This document shows, piece by piece, positions 46,936 to 56,620 of a stretch of DNA of 64,000 nucleotides (position 1 is the first letter of the stretch; every line of letters begins with the position of its first letter). Source of the DNA: Amycolatopsis sp. NBC_01488 (GTDB lineage: Bacteria; Actinomycetota; Actinomycetes; Mycobacteriales; Pseudonocardiaceae); assembly GCF_036227105.1 (NCBI RefSeq), contig NZ_CP109434.1:2050001-2114000 (forward strand), in the 5' to 3' direction. The notes under the pieces are model-generated. The model did not search any database and was not told the origin of the DNA. It saw nothing but the letters and a program-made list of their open reading frames with translations. Both the position numbers and the translations under genes were made by a program.

Positions 46936-48651
46936 TCACGCCCTGCGCAGCAGCCTGAGCAGGCGCGGGGAGCGTCCGCCGAGGCCTTCCGCCTCGAACG
47001 TCGCGATGCCGACGCGGGGTAGCTCGCGCACTCCCGGGTACACCAAGTACCGGGGCACCCAGCGCGGCTGGAACTTCGCGTTGAACTTGTACAGCGTCTC
47101 GATCTGGATCCAGCGCGAGAAGAAGTGCAGGACCTTCGCCGCCGTCTTGGCGACCGGGCCCGCGCCGATGCGCTGGCCCTGTTCCATCAACGCGCGGAAC
47201 GCCGCGAAGTTCAGGGACACCTGCGAAACGCCGTGGCGGCGCGCGGCCAGCAGGAGCTCCGAAATCATCAGCTCGTTGACGCCGTTGTCGGCGGTCCGGT
47301 CGCGGCGCATGACGTCCAGGGAAAGGCCCGTCGAGCCCCACGGCACGAACTGGAGCACGCCGCGCACCCGGCCGCCCTGCTCGGCCGTCACCAGTACCGA
47401 ACCCGCGTCGCCCATGCGACCCAGCGCCATCGAGAACCCGCGCTCGGTTTCCGTGCCGCGCCAGTTCGCCGCCAGGACCTCCAGCTCGGCCAGCTCACCG
47501 GGACGCAGGTCCTCCGCCCGCCGCACCAGCACCTTGTAGCCCGCGCGCTTCGTGCGCGCCACGGCCTGGCGAACGCCGCGCATCACGCGTCCGTCCAAGG
47601 TGAACCCGTCGACGTCGACCACCGCTTCGTCGCCGATCTCCAGTACCTCCAGGCCGAACCGGGCCCAGACCGTCGCGCCGAGCTCCGAGACGCCCATCGC
47701 CGCCGGGACCCAGCCGTTGCGGCGGCAGACCTCCAGGTACTCCTCGATCGCGCCCGGCCACGCCTCGTGGTCGCCGAGCGGGTCGGCCGAGCACAGCGCG
47801 ACCCCGGCGATCACGCGATAGGTCACCGCGGCCTTGCCCGTCCGGGAGAACACCGCGAACTTGTCCCGCCGCAGCGCGAAGTAGCCCAGCGAGTCACGCT
47901 CGCCGTGCTCGTCGAGGAGCTTGCGCAGGCGGGTGACCTCGTCGTCGGACAGCCGGGGCGCCGGCTCGGCCGAGCGCAGCAGGAAGTACGCCGACACGAG
48001 CACCGCGGCGAGGCCGAACAGCAGGCCGACGGCCGCGGTCATGTCCTCCAGCCACATCTGGTGGAACACCGCGGCCCCGCTGACGCCGACCAGCGCGAGC
48101 GCGGACTCGGCCAGCCGGTCCGGGAAGCTCATCGGCTCCAGCACCGCGCGGGACGCCACGGACAGCAGGATGACGTTGATCACCAGCCCGGCCAGCGCCA
48201 GCTGCAGGAAGACGCGCACCGCGCGCCAGCGGCCGACCACCGGGTCCGGCTTCGCGACGAAGTAGCGCCGGCTCGCGATCAGGCCGACCAGCAGCACGAC
48301 GGACACCATCCCGGCGCCGAACACGTGCCGGAGCCCGATGTGCGACACCGTGAGCAGCACCGTCGCGCCGATCGCCAGCTGCCAGGCCCGGCGCTTGCGG
48401 CGCCGCAGGCCCGCGGCCAGCAGCAGGAGCAGCACGCCCGTGACCAGCGCGACGGTCGCGGCCGCGACGGTCGCCTCCTGCGGCAGCTCCAGCCACTCCG
48501 ACATGTGCCCACGCAGGTTCCGCCGCCCGGCCGGCACCAGGACCGCCACGAGCGTCATCAGTCCCGCCAGCCGGGTCACCCACGTGATCAACCCCACCGT
48601 GGTGGCCCCCGCCACCCGCCAGGTGGTCTGCGCGCGTGTCCCCGTCACCAC
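46936..48651 (-). CDS. MprF-like phosphatidylglycerol lysyltransferase domain protein
   Basis: A 571-residue membrane protein. Six to seven transmembrane helices occupy about residues 10-225, then a DUF2156 (lysylphosphatidylglycerol synthetase C-terminal, GNAT-like) domain from about 235, with GYFALRRDKFAVFS, ADPLGDHEAW and NELMISELLLAARRHGVSQVSLNFA. Compared with MprF the membrane part is shorter and the flippase block is reduced. It may add lysine to a lipid to reduce surface charge. The start is a GTG pair at 48651/48648. Confidence 0.82.
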   Translation of the reverse strand: MVTGTRAQTTWRVAGATTVGLITWVTRLAGLMTLVAVLVPAGRRNLRGHMSEWLELPQEATVAAATVALVTGVLLLLLAAGLRRRKRRAWQLAIGATVLLTVSHIGLRHVFGAGMVSVVLLVGLIASRRYFVAKPDPVVGRWRAVRVFLQLALAGLVINVILLSVASRAVLEPMSFPDRLAESALALVGVSGAAVFHQMWLEDMTAAVGLLFGLAAVLVSAYFLLRSAEPAPRLSDDEVTRLRKLLDEHGERDSLGYFALRRDKFAVFSRTGKAAVTYRVIAGVALCSADPLGDHEAWPGAIEEYLEVCRRNGWVPAAMGVSELGATVWARFGLEVLEIGDEAVVDVDGFTLDGRVMRGVRQAVARTKRAGYKVLVRRAEDLRPGELAELEVLAANWRGTETERGFSMALGRMGDAGSVLVTAEQGGRVRGVLQFVPWGSTGLSLDVMRRDRTADNGVNELMISELLLAARRHGVSQVSLNFAAFRALMEQGQRIGAGPVAKTAAKVLHFFSRWIQIETLYKFNAKFQPRWVPRYLVYPGVRELPRVGIATFEAEGLGGRSPRLLRLLRRA

Positions 48652-48688
48652 CTGTGCAACCCGTTGTGGACGATCATGCTTCCCCCAT

Positions 48689-50668
48689 CTACCCCCCGGC
48701 GAGCTCCACGAACGGCGTCAGTGCCGCCGGGTTCGCCAGCGCGTCGCGGCTGACGGCCCGGTCAGGAGCCACACCGGCCAGGATCTTCTTCACCGGTACC
48801 TCACACTTCTTACCGTTCAAGGTACGAGGAATCTCCTGAACCACCACGAACCGATCGGGTACATGCCTCGGTGACAGCGCGCTACGGAGTTCCTTCCGCA
48901 GCGTCGGCTCGATCTCCGCCAACCGGGTGCCCGCCGCGAGCACGACGAAACAGATCAGCTGCCCGTCCTCGTTCCCGGCCGCCGAGGTGTCCACGACCAG
49001 GGAGTCCGCGATCTCGTCGTAGCCCTCGACGATCCGGTAGAACTCCGCCGTGCCCATCCGGACGCCGCCGCGGTTGAGCGTCGAATCGCTGCGGCCGTAG
49101 ATCACCGCCGAGCCGCGGTTCGTGATGCGGATCCAGTCGCCGTGCCGCCACAGACCCGGGTACATCTCGAAGTAGGCCTCACGCAGGCGCGAGCCGTCCG
49201 CGTCGTTCCAGAAGAACACCGGCATCGACGGCATCGGCTTCGTGATCACCAGTTCGCCGACCTCCTCGACGACGGCGTTGCCCGCCTCGTCGAACGCGTT
49301 GACGGCGGCGCCGAGCGCCGGGCAGGACAGCTCCCCCAGCCACACCGGCACGTCGGGTGCGGACGCGACGAACGCCGCGCACAGGTCGGTGCCGCCGGAG
49401 ACCGAGCAGATCTGGACCCGCGACCCGACCTCGTTCACGATCCACCGGAAGCCCTCGACGCTCAGCGGCGCCCCGGTCGAACCCAGCGCGCGCAACGCGG
49501 TCAGGTCGTACCGCTCGGCCGGCTTGATGCCCTTCTTGAGGCAGTTCTGGATGAACGGCGCCGACGTCCCGAAGTACGTGACGCGGTGCTGCTCGGCCAG
49601 ATGCCAGAGCGCGTTGAGGTCCGGGTACCCGGGGCTGCCGTCGTAGAGCACGATCGTGGTGCCGACGAGCAGGCCGGAGATGAGGAAGTTCCACATCATC
49701 CAGCCGGTGGTGCTGAACCAGAAGAACCGGTCGCCCGGCCCGAGGTCGGTCTGCAGCGCGAGGGCCTTGAGGTGCTCCAGCGTGATGCCGCCGTGGCCGT
49801 GCACGATGCCCTTCGGCAGGCCGGTGGTGCCGGAGGAATAGAGCACCCACAGCGGGTGCGCGAACTCGACCGGCTCGAACAGCAGGGTCGCGCCCTCGTG
49901 CTTCGCGAGCAGCTCGGCCCAGTCGAGCGCGCCGTCCATGCGCCCTTCGCCGACGTACTGGACGAGCACGGTCGCGGCGAGCGACGGCAGCTTCGCCTGC
50001 AGGTCGGCGATCGTCGTCCGGACGTCGAACTGGCGGCCGTTGTACGCGTACGCGTTGACGGCGAACAGCACCTTCGGCTCGACCTGCACGAAGCGGTCCG
50101 CGACCGCGCGGACGCCGAAGTCCGGCGAGCACGACGACCAGATCGCCCCGATGCTCGCCGCGGCGAGGAACGCGACCAGCGTCTGGGGGCAGTTCGGGGC
50201 CAGCGCGACGACGCGGTCGCCCTTGCCGACGCCGAGTTCCAGGAAGGCCGCCCGGGCCGCGGCGACCTGCGCGCGAAGCTCGCCGTACGTGAGGTGGTCG
50301 GCGAAGCCGTCTTCGCGGTGGAAGATCACCGCGGTCTCGTCGTCGCCTTTCGTGGCGCCCGCGACGCCGGGAGTGAGCGCGTGCTCCGCGTAGTTCAGCG
50401 TGGCGCCTTCGAACCAGACAGCGTCCGGCATCTCGCCGGAGAGCACCTCGCCGGGCTGGTCGTGCCAGCGGACGCCGAGGAAGTCCGCGACCGCCGTCCA
50501 GAACTCCGGGACGCGCTCCACGGAGAACTCCCAGAGCGAGCGGTAGTCGTCCACCTCGACGCCGCGCTCGGCACGCAGCCACTGGCGGAAGGCTTCGATC
50601 TTGGTGTCGGCAACGTGGCTCGGCTCAGGGCGCCAGAGCACTTCGGGGGCGTCGGCGGTGTGCGTCAC
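48689..50668 (-). CDS. Acetoacetyl-CoA synthetase
   Basis: A 659-residue adenylate-forming enzyme of the AACS subfamily. The P-loop-like motif is LYSSGTTGLPKGIVHG, the hinge motif includes GRSDSTLNRGGVRMG, and the catalytic Lys lies in RTLNGKKCEVPVKKIL. N-terminal WRPEPSHVADTKIEAFRQWL is the acetyl-CoA-synthetase-type N-domain, and FSTTGWMMWNFLISGLL is typical of AACS. It activates acetoacetate for biosynthesis or storage. GTG start; the dienelactone hydrolase gene is 19 bp upstream, so they may be co-transcribed. Confidence 0.9.
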   Translation of the reverse strand: MTHTADAPEVLWRPEPSHVADTKIEAFRQWLRAERGVEVDDYRSLWEFSVERVPEFWTAVADFLGVRWHDQPGEVLSGEMPDAVWFEGATLNYAEHALTPGVAGATKGDDETAVIFHREDGFADHLTYGELRAQVAAARAAFLELGVGKGDRVVALAPNCPQTLVAFLAAASIGAIWSSCSPDFGVRAVADRFVQVEPKVLFAVNAYAYNGRQFDVRTTIADLQAKLPSLAATVLVQYVGEGRMDGALDWAELLAKHEGATLLFEPVEFAHPLWVLYSSGTTGLPKGIVHGHGGITLEHLKALALQTDLGPGDRFFWFSTTGWMMWNFLISGLLVGTTIVLYDGSPGYPDLNALWHLAEQHRVTYFGTSAPFIQNCLKKGIKPAERYDLTALRALGSTGAPLSVEGFRWIVNEVGSRVQICSVSGGTDLCAAFVASAPDVPVWLGELSCPALGAAVNAFDEAGNAVVEEVGELVITKPMPSMPVFFWNDADGSRLREAYFEMYPGLWRHGDWIRITNRGSAVIYGRSDSTLNRGGVRMGTAEFYRIVEGYDEIADSLVVDTSAAGNEDGQLICFVVLAAGTRLAEIEPTLRKELRSALSPRHVPDRFVVVQEIPRTLNGKKCEVPVKKILAGVAPDRAVSRDALANPAALTPFVELAGG

Positions 50669-50687
50669 GGCACGAGCGTAATCCCGC

Positions 50688-51317
50688 TCAGCGCAGGTGG
50701 GCGTCGAACCAGTTCAGGGTGCGCTGCCACGCCTCGGCGGCCGCGCCGGGGTCGGCGTCGAAGCGGTGGTTCGCGCCCGGGTAGTGGACGACGTTGGTGG
50801 CGACCTTCGCCGACGCGGCGGCGTCGCGCAGCCGCTCGACCTCGGCGCCGCCCGCCTCGTCGCCGGCGTCGCCGTACATGCCGAGCCACGGGCTGGTGAG
50901 CTTCCCGGCGATCTCGACCAGCGCGGGCAGTTCGGCGGTCTGCTGCCCGCCGACGCTGACGGCGGCGCCGAGCCGGCGGTGCGACGCGACGACGAGGGCC
51001 GCGGTGCCGCCAAGGTCGAAGCCCATGACGCCGAGCAGGTCGGCCTGGACGCCGCGGTCGACCAGCCAGGCGAGTGTGATGTCCGTCGCGTCGAGCAGGT
51101 CCTGCTGCGTCAGCTCGGCGTTTTCGAGGTGCGGGGTGACGGTCAGCCAGCCCTCGAGCGCGAGGCTGGCGAGCAGGAGCTTGACGCCGTCGGTGACCCC
51201 GTCCGCCTCGTGCAGGACCACCAAACCGCCGCGTAGCGACCCTTCGGGCTCCGAAAAGGTCAGGCGCAGGGCACGGCCGTCGGTGCGCTGGTAGTCCACG
51301 GTGCTGGTCGACGTCAT
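50688..51317 (-). CDS. Dienelactone-hydrolase-like protein with Asp in nucleophile position
   Basis: A 209-residue alpha/beta hydrolase of the DLH family. The nucleophile elbow reads GFDLGG, where active DLH has GxCxGG, so Asp sits where Cys or Ser is expected. The acid Asp (YGDAGDEA) and the His (GANHRFD) are still present. It could be a non-classical hydrolase using Asp, or an inactive homologue. The Asp codon (gac) is clear in the sequence. It lies 19 bp upstream of the acetoacetyl-CoA synthetase gene. Confidence 0.78.
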   Translation of the reverse strand: MTSTSTVDYQRTDGRALRLTFSEPEGSLRGGLVVLHEADGVTDGVKLLLASLALEGWLTVTPHLENAELTQQDLLDATDITLAWLVDRGVQADLLGVMGFDLGGTAALVVASHRRLGAAVSVGGQQTAELPALVEIAGKLTSPWLGMYGDAGDEAGGAEVERLRDAAASAKVATNVVHYPGANHRFDADPGAAAEAWQRTLNWFDAHLR

Positions 51318-51463
51318 ACGTCACTCAATCACTTCGAGGTGAACGGAAGGAACCCAGTCTCGCAGGTCTCCCGGTCACCTACCGCCTGAAGGGAGTCGCG
51401 GGGCGGCGGCCGGAAAAGATACGGTGACCGGGTCGTCCCGTTCAAGTGCCAGGAGCGCCGAAG

Positions 51464-52528
51464 ATGCCGTCCGTGTCCCCCCGCGCCGATCTCGAATCGT
51501 TGCCGAAATACATCCCCGGCCGGACGATCGAAGGCGCCATCAAGCTGGCGAGCAACGAGGTGCCGGGTGGCGCCCTGCCGAGCGTCGCGCGGGCGATCGC
51601 CGAGGCCGCGGCGGGCATCAACCGTTACCCGGACACCGGCTCGCAGGCGCTGCGCGAGCGGCTGGCGCGCGAGCTGGACGTCCCGGTGGAGCGCGTCGCG
51701 ATCGGCTGCGGCTCGGTGTCGCTGTGCCAGCAGACGATCCAGGCGGCGTGCGCCCCGGGCGACGAGGTGCTCTTCGGCTGGCGGTCGTTCGAGGCCTACC
51801 CGATCGTGACGCAGGTGGCGCACGCGAAGCCGGTCCTGGTCCCGATCACCGAGGGCCAGGAACTCGACCTCGACGCGATGCTCGCGGCGATCACCGACCG
51901 CACGCGCGTCGTCTTCGTCTGCAACCCCAACAACCCGACCGGCACGGCGGTGCGGCGCGCGGAGCTGGAGCGGTTCCTCGACGCGGTCCCGGAGCACGTG
52001 CTGGTGGTGCTGGACGAGGCGTACAAGGAGTTCGTCACCGACGCCGAGGTGCCGGACGGCGTCGAGTACACGCGGACCCGCTCGAACGTCATGGTGCTGC
52101 GCACGTTCTCGAAGGCGTACGGGCTCGCGGGGCTGCGGGTCGGTTACGCCGTCGCGCCGGAGCCGATCGCGGACGCGCTTCGCCAGGTGTACGTCGCCTT
52201 CTCGGTGAACATGCTGGCCCAGGTCGCCGCGCTGGCGTCGCTCGACGCGGCCGACGAGCTGCTCGAGCGGTGCAAGGAGATCGTCGCCGAACGCGGGCGG
52301 GTGCGCGACGCGCTGCTCGAGGCCGGCTACCGGGTGCCCGAGACGCAGGCGAACTTCGTCTGGCTGCCCTTGGGGGATCAGGCCGTGCCGTTCGCCGAGC
52401 ACGCGCTGGACCGCAAGCTGGTGGTGCGCCCGTTCGCCGGCGACGGCGTCCGCGTGACGATCGGGACCCGCGACGAGAACGACCTCTTCCTGGCCGCGGC
52501 GCGGGAGTTCACTTCGCGAACTGCTTGA
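51464..52528 (+). CDS. Histidinol-phosphate/aromatic aminotransferase
   Basis: A 354-residue class I/II PLP aminotransferase of the HisC/Pat subfamily: KLASNEVPGGALP near the start, CNPNNPTGT, the PLP-Lys region RTFSKAYGLAGLRVGYA, and ETQANFVWLPL. Actinobacteria carry such HisC-like enzymes as the aromatic aminotransferase Pat, which could finish tyrosine synthesis together with TyrA at 2765. AGGAG upstream favours the ATG at 51464. The 3' end overlaps the convergent TauE gene by 20 bp. Confidence 0.85.
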   Translation: MPSVSPRADLESLPKYIPGRTIEGAIKLASNEVPGGALPSVARAIAEAAAGINRYPDTGSQALRERLARELDVPVERVAIGCGSVSLCQQTIQAACAPGDEVLFGWRSFEAYPIVTQVAHAKPVLVPITEGQELDLDAMLAAITDRTRVVFVCNPNNPTGTAVRRAELERFLDAVPEHVLVVLDEAYKEFVTDAEVPDGVEYTRTRSNVMVLRTFSKAYGLAGLRVGYAVAPEPIADALRQVYVAFSVNMLAQVAALASLDAADELLERCKEIVAERGRVRDALLEAGYRVPETQANFVWLPLGDQAVPFAEHALDRKLVVRPFAGDGVRVTIGTRDENDLFLAAAREFTSRTA

Positions 52529-53282
52529 CGACCAGCTGGACGACGGCAGCAACACCGATCACCACGATCACGCCGCGCAGCACCGCCGGCGGCAGCTTCC
52601 GGCCGATCTTCGCGCCGAGGAAGCCGCCGGCGGTCGACCCGACGGCCAGCCAGAGCACGACGGGCCAGCTGATCGGCGCGACGAACGCGTAGATCACCCC
52701 GGCGACGACGTTGACGACGGCGGCGAGGACGTTCTTGACGCCGTTGAGCTTCTGCAGCGGTTCGGACAGCAGCATGCCCATGACCGCCATCAGCATCACG
52801 CCCTGCGCGGCGGTGAAGTAGCCGCCGTAGATGCCGATGAGGAAGATGAAGAACATCAGCAGCGGGCCGGCTTTGTGCTCTTCGCCGTTCTCTTCGCGGC
52901 GCTTCGCGACCCACTTCGACACCCTCGGCTGCACGATCACGAGGATCACGGCCATGCCCACGAGCACCGGGACGACGGCTTCGAAGGCGTCCTTCGGCAA
53001 CGACAGCAGCAGGATGGTGCCCCCGATGGCGCCGAGGAACGACGCGACGGCGAACTTCGCGAGCTGCGGCCAGTATCCGGTGAGCTCGTGCCGATAACCC
53101 CAGGCACCGCTGAGGGTCCCGGGCGCGAGACCGATGGCGTTGGAGGTCGTCGCGGTCACGGGCGGAAAGCCGAGCGCGACGAGCACGGGGAAGGTGACGA
53201 GCGTCCCCGACCCGACGACGGCGTTGATGGTCCCCGCCCAGATCCCGGCGACGACGACGATCACCGCGTGCCACCACGTCAT
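52509..53282 (-). CDS. TauE/SafE-family sulfite/anion exporter
   Basis: A 257-residue membrane protein with eight predicted helices and the duplicated TauE/SafE motif: WAGTINAVVGSGTLVTFPVLVALGFPP in the first half and IGIYGGYFTAAQGVMLMAVMGM in the second. Members export sulfite, sulfoacetate or similar anions. The ATG at 53282 is preferred: the reading frame is open far upstream but those residues are low-complexity. Divergent from a FadR-type regulator that could control it. Confidence 0.87.
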   Translation of the reverse strand: MTWWHAVIVVVAGIWAGTINAVVGSGTLVTFPVLVALGFPPVTATTSNAIGLAPGTLSGAWGYRHELTGYWPQLAKFAVASFLGAIGGTILLLSLPKDAFEAVVPVLVGMAVILVIVQPRVSKWVAKRREENGEEHKAGPLLMFFIFLIGIYGGYFTAAQGVMLMAVMGMLLSEPLQKLNGVKNVLAAVVNVVAGVIYAFVAPISWPVVLWLAVGSTAGGFLGAKIGRKLPPAVLRGVIVVIGVAAVVQLVVKQFAK

Positions 53283-53399
53283 GAAGCACTCACGTGCGGA
53301 GCCTAAGCATCCGGGCGTGGGGCCGCGATGCGGAGGGCCGCAGATGTGGCAGGCGAGACAGTCACCGGCGACGGTTTCCGGAGCTGAGAGGATGGAAGC

Positions 53400-54080
53400 G
53401 TGGACACCGAGCAGGTCTGGAGCGCGACCGTCGATCGGCTGCGGGCCCTGATCGACTCCGGGAAGCTGCCGCCGGGTTCGCGGCTGCCCGCCGAACGCGT
53501 GCTGTGCGAAGACCTCGGCATCAGCCGCGGGTCGCTGCGGCAGGCGCTGCGCGTGCTCGACTCGATCGGCTACGTCCGGATCCGGGCCGGCTCCGGGACC
53601 TACGTCCGCGAGCAGCAGGAACAGCCCCTGCGCACCTGGTTCACCGAACACGACCAGCTCGTCGAGAAGCTCTTCGACCTGCGCGCGACCGTCGAGCCGA
53701 CCCTCGCCGAGCGGCTCGCGCGGCAGGCGAGCGCGAAGACCGTGAGCCGGCTCGAGGACAACGTCGCCGAGATGGCCAAGGCCGCCGAGGACGGGGACAT
53801 GCTGCACGTCATCGCCGCCGACGCCGAGTTCCACCGGGTCATCGCGCAGAACGCGGGCAACGACGACGTCGCCGGGCTGCTGCGGTCCGTGCTCGCCCTG
53901 GTCGGCGAGGAGCGGCGGGCGGCGCTGCGGCTGCCCGGCCAGATCCGCAAGGCCGTCGACGACCACCGCGCCATCCTCGACGCCATCCGCCGGTCCGACC
54001 CGGCCGCCGCCCGCGAGCTGACCCTCAAGCACCTCGTGGACGCCAAGACCTACGCGCACGACTTCGCCGCGCGCCAGTGA
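53400..54080 (+). CDS. GntR/FadR-family transcriptional regulator
   Basis: A 226-residue regulator: N-terminal GntR winged helix (about 6-72, PPGSRLPAERVLCEDLGISRGSLRQALRVLDSIGYVRIRAGSGTYV) and a C-terminal FCD domain with metal-ligand-type His residues (AEFHRVIAQNAGND, DDHRAILDAI). The FCD class binds small carboxylates. It is divergent from the TauE/SafE permease gene with 117 bp between them, suggesting control of it. It is not DasR, which has a UTRA domain. GTG start. Confidence 0.88.
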   Translation: MDTEQVWSATVDRLRALIDSGKLPPGSRLPAERVLCEDLGISRGSLRQALRVLDSIGYVRIRAGSGTYVREQQEQPLRTWFTEHDQLVEKLFDLRATVEPTLAERLARQASAKTVSRLEDNVAEMAKAAEDGDMLHVIAADAEFHRVIAQNAGNDDVAGLLRSVLALVGEERRAALRLPGQIRKAVDDHRAILDAIRRSDPAAARELTLKHLVDAKTYAHDFAARQ

Positions 54081-54149
54081 CCGGTTCGGGCACCACGATC
54101 CGGGGCACGGCGGTCTGACGCGGGCGTTTCCGGCCGTACGATCGACGCC

Positions 54150-55643
54150 GTGCGCAAGATCGGCAACTTCCGGGTGGTGTTGCGCACCAGCCTGGGTTTC
54201 GCCGGGCTGGGCATCGGCTCCAGCGTCGCCGGGTCCGGGGTCGTCGCGCTGCTCCTGCTGTTCCAGGGCCTGCCCGGCGACGTCGGCGACCGCGGGTGGG
54301 TGCTCGGCCTGACCGCCGCCGGGATCGTCGCCGTCTCGCTGCTCGCCGGGACGCTGTGGACGGCGTGGCTGCAGCGCCGCACGGCCATCTGGTTCGTGCT
54401 CGGCCGTCCGCCGTCGGAGAGCGAAGCCCGGCGCGCGCTGCGGCTGCCGGTCGACATGGCCGTGGTCAGCGGGACGCTCTGGCTCATCGGCACCGTCGTC
54501 CTCAGCGTGCTGGCCGGCGTGCTCGGGTCCGGCGAGGACGCCGTCGGCATGGCCACCGTGATCGGGCTCGGCGGCCTCACCACCGTCGGGCTCACCTACC
54601 TCGCCGCCGAGTGGGTGGCGCGGCCGGTGATGACGATCGCGCTGGACGTCCTGCCGCCGCGCGGGTCGCTGCCGGTCACCGTGCTGACCCGGCTCGTCGT
54701 CACCTGGGCGCTGGCCAGCGGCGTGCCGTTCGTCGGCGTCCTGCTCATCGCCACCCCGCCGGACCTCGGGTCGGGCAACCACACGGCGAGCCTGATCATG
54801 CTCTCGGTGATCGGCCTCGGCGTCGGCGCGATCGGCACCGCCCTGCTGGCCAGGGCCGTCGCGGCGCCGCTGCACCGGCTGCGCGTGGCCCTCGACCGGA
54901 TCGCGCGCGGCGACAACGACGTCACGGTCGACGTCGACGACTCCAGCAAGATCGGCCTGCTCCAGACGTCGGTCAACCAGCTCGCGGCCGGCCTGCGCGA
55001 GCAGGCGCGGATGCGGGACCTCTTCGGCAGGCACGTCGGCGCCGACGTCGCCCGGCACGCGCTGGAGTACGGCGCGTCCCTGTCCGGCGACGTCCGCGAG
55101 GTCACGGCGTTGTTCGTCGATGTCGTCGACTCGACCGCGCTGGCCTACCGCACCCCGCCGGAGGAGCTGGTCGGGAAGCTGAACCGGCTGTTCGCCGCCG
55201 TCGTCTCCGCGGTGAACGCGCGCGGGGGCCTGGTCAACAAGTTCCAGGGCGACGCCGCGCTGTGCATCTTCGGCGCCCCGACCCGGCTCTCGGACGCGCC
55301 GACGGCCGCGCTCGCCGCGGCCCGCGCGATCCGGGACGAGGTGTGCGCGGACGGCGAGCTCGACCTCGGCATCGGCGTCTCGAGCGGACCGGTGTTCGCC
55401 GGCCAGCTCGGCGCCAGCAGCCGGCTCGAGTACACCGTGATCGGCGACGCGGTCAACGAGGCCGCGCGGCTGACCGAGCTGGCCAAGGCGGTGCCCTCAC
55501 GGATCCTCGCCAGCGACGCCGTCGTCTCGGTGGCGCTGCCGAGCGAAGCGGCGTACTGGGAGAAGCACGGCGAGCTGGAGCTGCGCGGGCGCCAGGAGGC
55601 GACGCCGACCTGGACGGCCGGCCCGGAACCTCAGGACAGCTGA
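54150..55643 (+). CDS. Membrane-bound class III adenylate/guanylate cyclase
   Basis: A 497-residue cyclase: about six transmembrane helices (residues 10-245), a HAMP domain (about 246-300, VAAPLHRLRVALDRIARGDNDV), then the cyclase homology domain. Catalytic residues are visible: metal Asp in ALFVDVVDST and FQGDAALCIFG, Lys in VNKFQGD, and Asn/Arg in DAVNEAARL. This is the layout of mycobacterial Rv1318c-type cyclases. It probably makes cAMP, which could act through a CRP-like protein (see the site at 26505). Confidence 0.9.
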   Translation: MRKIGNFRVVLRTSLGFAGLGIGSSVAGSGVVALLLLFQGLPGDVGDRGWVLGLTAAGIVAVSLLAGTLWTAWLQRRTAIWFVLGRPPSESEARRALRLPVDMAVVSGTLWLIGTVVLSVLAGVLGSGEDAVGMATVIGLGGLTTVGLTYLAAEWVARPVMTIALDVLPPRGSLPVTVLTRLVVTWALASGVPFVGVLLIATPPDLGSGNHTASLIMLSVIGLGVGAIGTALLARAVAAPLHRLRVALDRIARGDNDVTVDVDDSSKIGLLQTSVNQLAAGLREQARMRDLFGRHVGADVARHALEYGASLSGDVREVTALFVDVVDSTALAYRTPPEELVGKLNRLFAAVVSAVNARGGLVNKFQGDAALCIFGAPTRLSDAPTAALAAARAIRDEVCADGELDLGIGVSSGPVFAGQLGASSRLEYTVIGDAVNEAARLTELAKAVPSRILASDAVVSVALPSEAAYWEKHGELELRGRQEATPTWTAGPEPQDS

Positions 55644-56620
55644 CCCAGATCCGGCCAGCGCAGCACCGTCGAACCCCAGGTCAGGCCCGCGCCGAACGCG
55701 CTGAGCAGCACGCGGTGGCCGGGCGCGAGGGTGCCGTCGGCCCGGGCGTCGGCCAGGGCGAGCGGGATGGACGCCGCGCTGGTGTTGCCGACGCGGTCGA
55801 TGTTCGCGACGACGGCGTCGGCCGGCATGCCGAGCTGCTTCGCCGTCGCCTGGAGGATCCGGATGTTCGCCTGGTGGCCGACGAAGCGGTCGACGTCACC
55901 GACCATCCAGCCCGCGCGCTCCAGCACGGTCCGCGACGACTCGGCCATCCGCGCGCAGGCGTGCCGGAAGACGGCGGTGCCCTGCATCGCGAGGAACCGG
56001 TCGCTCGGCTGGTCGGACAGCCGCCGCCGCGCGCCACCGGCCTCGACCCACAGCAGGTCGGCCAGGTCGCCCTCGCTGTGCAGGTCGAACGGCCCGAACG
56101 CACCCGGCTCGTCGGGTTCGCCCGCCCGCAGGAGGACGGCGCCCGCGCCGTCGCCGAAGATCGGGACGGTCGTGCGGTCTTCGGGGTCGATGAGCGTGGT
56201 GAAGGTGTCGGCACCGATCACGAGCACACGCTCGGCGAGGCCGCCCGCGAGGAAGCCGGCCGCGGTGGCCAGCGCGTAGACGAACCCGCTGCAGACGGCG
56301 TTGACGTCGAAGGCCGCGGCCGTGCCGAGCCCCAGGCGGGCCGCGACCTGCGGTGCGCTAGCCGGGCAGGGCTGGTCGGGCGTCGACGTGGCGAGGACGA
56401 CGACGTCGGCGGAGGCACCCGCGAGGGCTTCGCGGCCCGCTCCGACTGCGAGGTCCACAGTGGACTCGTCGGGCCCCGCGACGCGGCGTTCGCGGATGCC
56501 GGTACGGGTCCGGATCCACTCGTCCGTGGTGTCGAGCCGGGCGGCGATCTCGTGGTTGTCCAGGACTTTCGTCGGCAACCACGAGCCGAGGCCGGTCAGC
56601 ACGGCGGCAGGTGCGGGCAC
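55631..56620 (-). CDS. 3-oxoacyl-ACP synthase III (KAS III)
   Basis: A 329-residue FabH-like thiolase-fold enzyme with the complete Cys-His-Asn triad: NAVCSGF, VGHQANIRIL and DRVGNTSAAS. It joins a starter acyl-CoA to malonyl-ACP in fatty-acid initiation, or serves a specialised pathway; no other fatty-acid or polyketide genes are near. The start is GTG. The 3' end overlaps the convergent cyclase gene by 13 bp. Confidence 0.88.
   Translation of the reverse strand: MPAPAAVLTGLGSWLPTKVLDNHEIAARLDTTDEWIRTRTGIRERRVAGPDESTVDLAVGAGREALAGASADVVVLATSTPDQPCPASAPQVAARLGLGTAAAFDVNAVCSGFVYALATAAGFLAGGLAERVLVIGADTFTTLIDPEDRTTVPIFGDGAGAVLLRAGEPDEPGAFGPFDLHSEGDLADLLWVEAGGARRRLSDQPSDRFLAMQGTAVFRHACARMAESSRTVLERAGWMVGDVDRFVGHQANIRILQATAKQLGMPADAVVANIDRVGNTSAASIPLALADARADGTLAPGHRVLLSAFGAGLTWGSTVLRWPDLGQLS

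Noticed and set aside
52509..54080. FadR-type regulator as DasR, to explain the dre-like sites
   Set aside because: It has an FCD-type C-terminal domain, not UTRA, and there are no dre-like sites beside it.
53283..55058. 590-codon upstream extension of the TauE/SafE frame
   Set aside because: The extension is Arg/Gly/Asp-rich low complexity running antisense through the FadR-type and cyclase genes. The real protein begins at the ATG at 53282 with a normal first helix.
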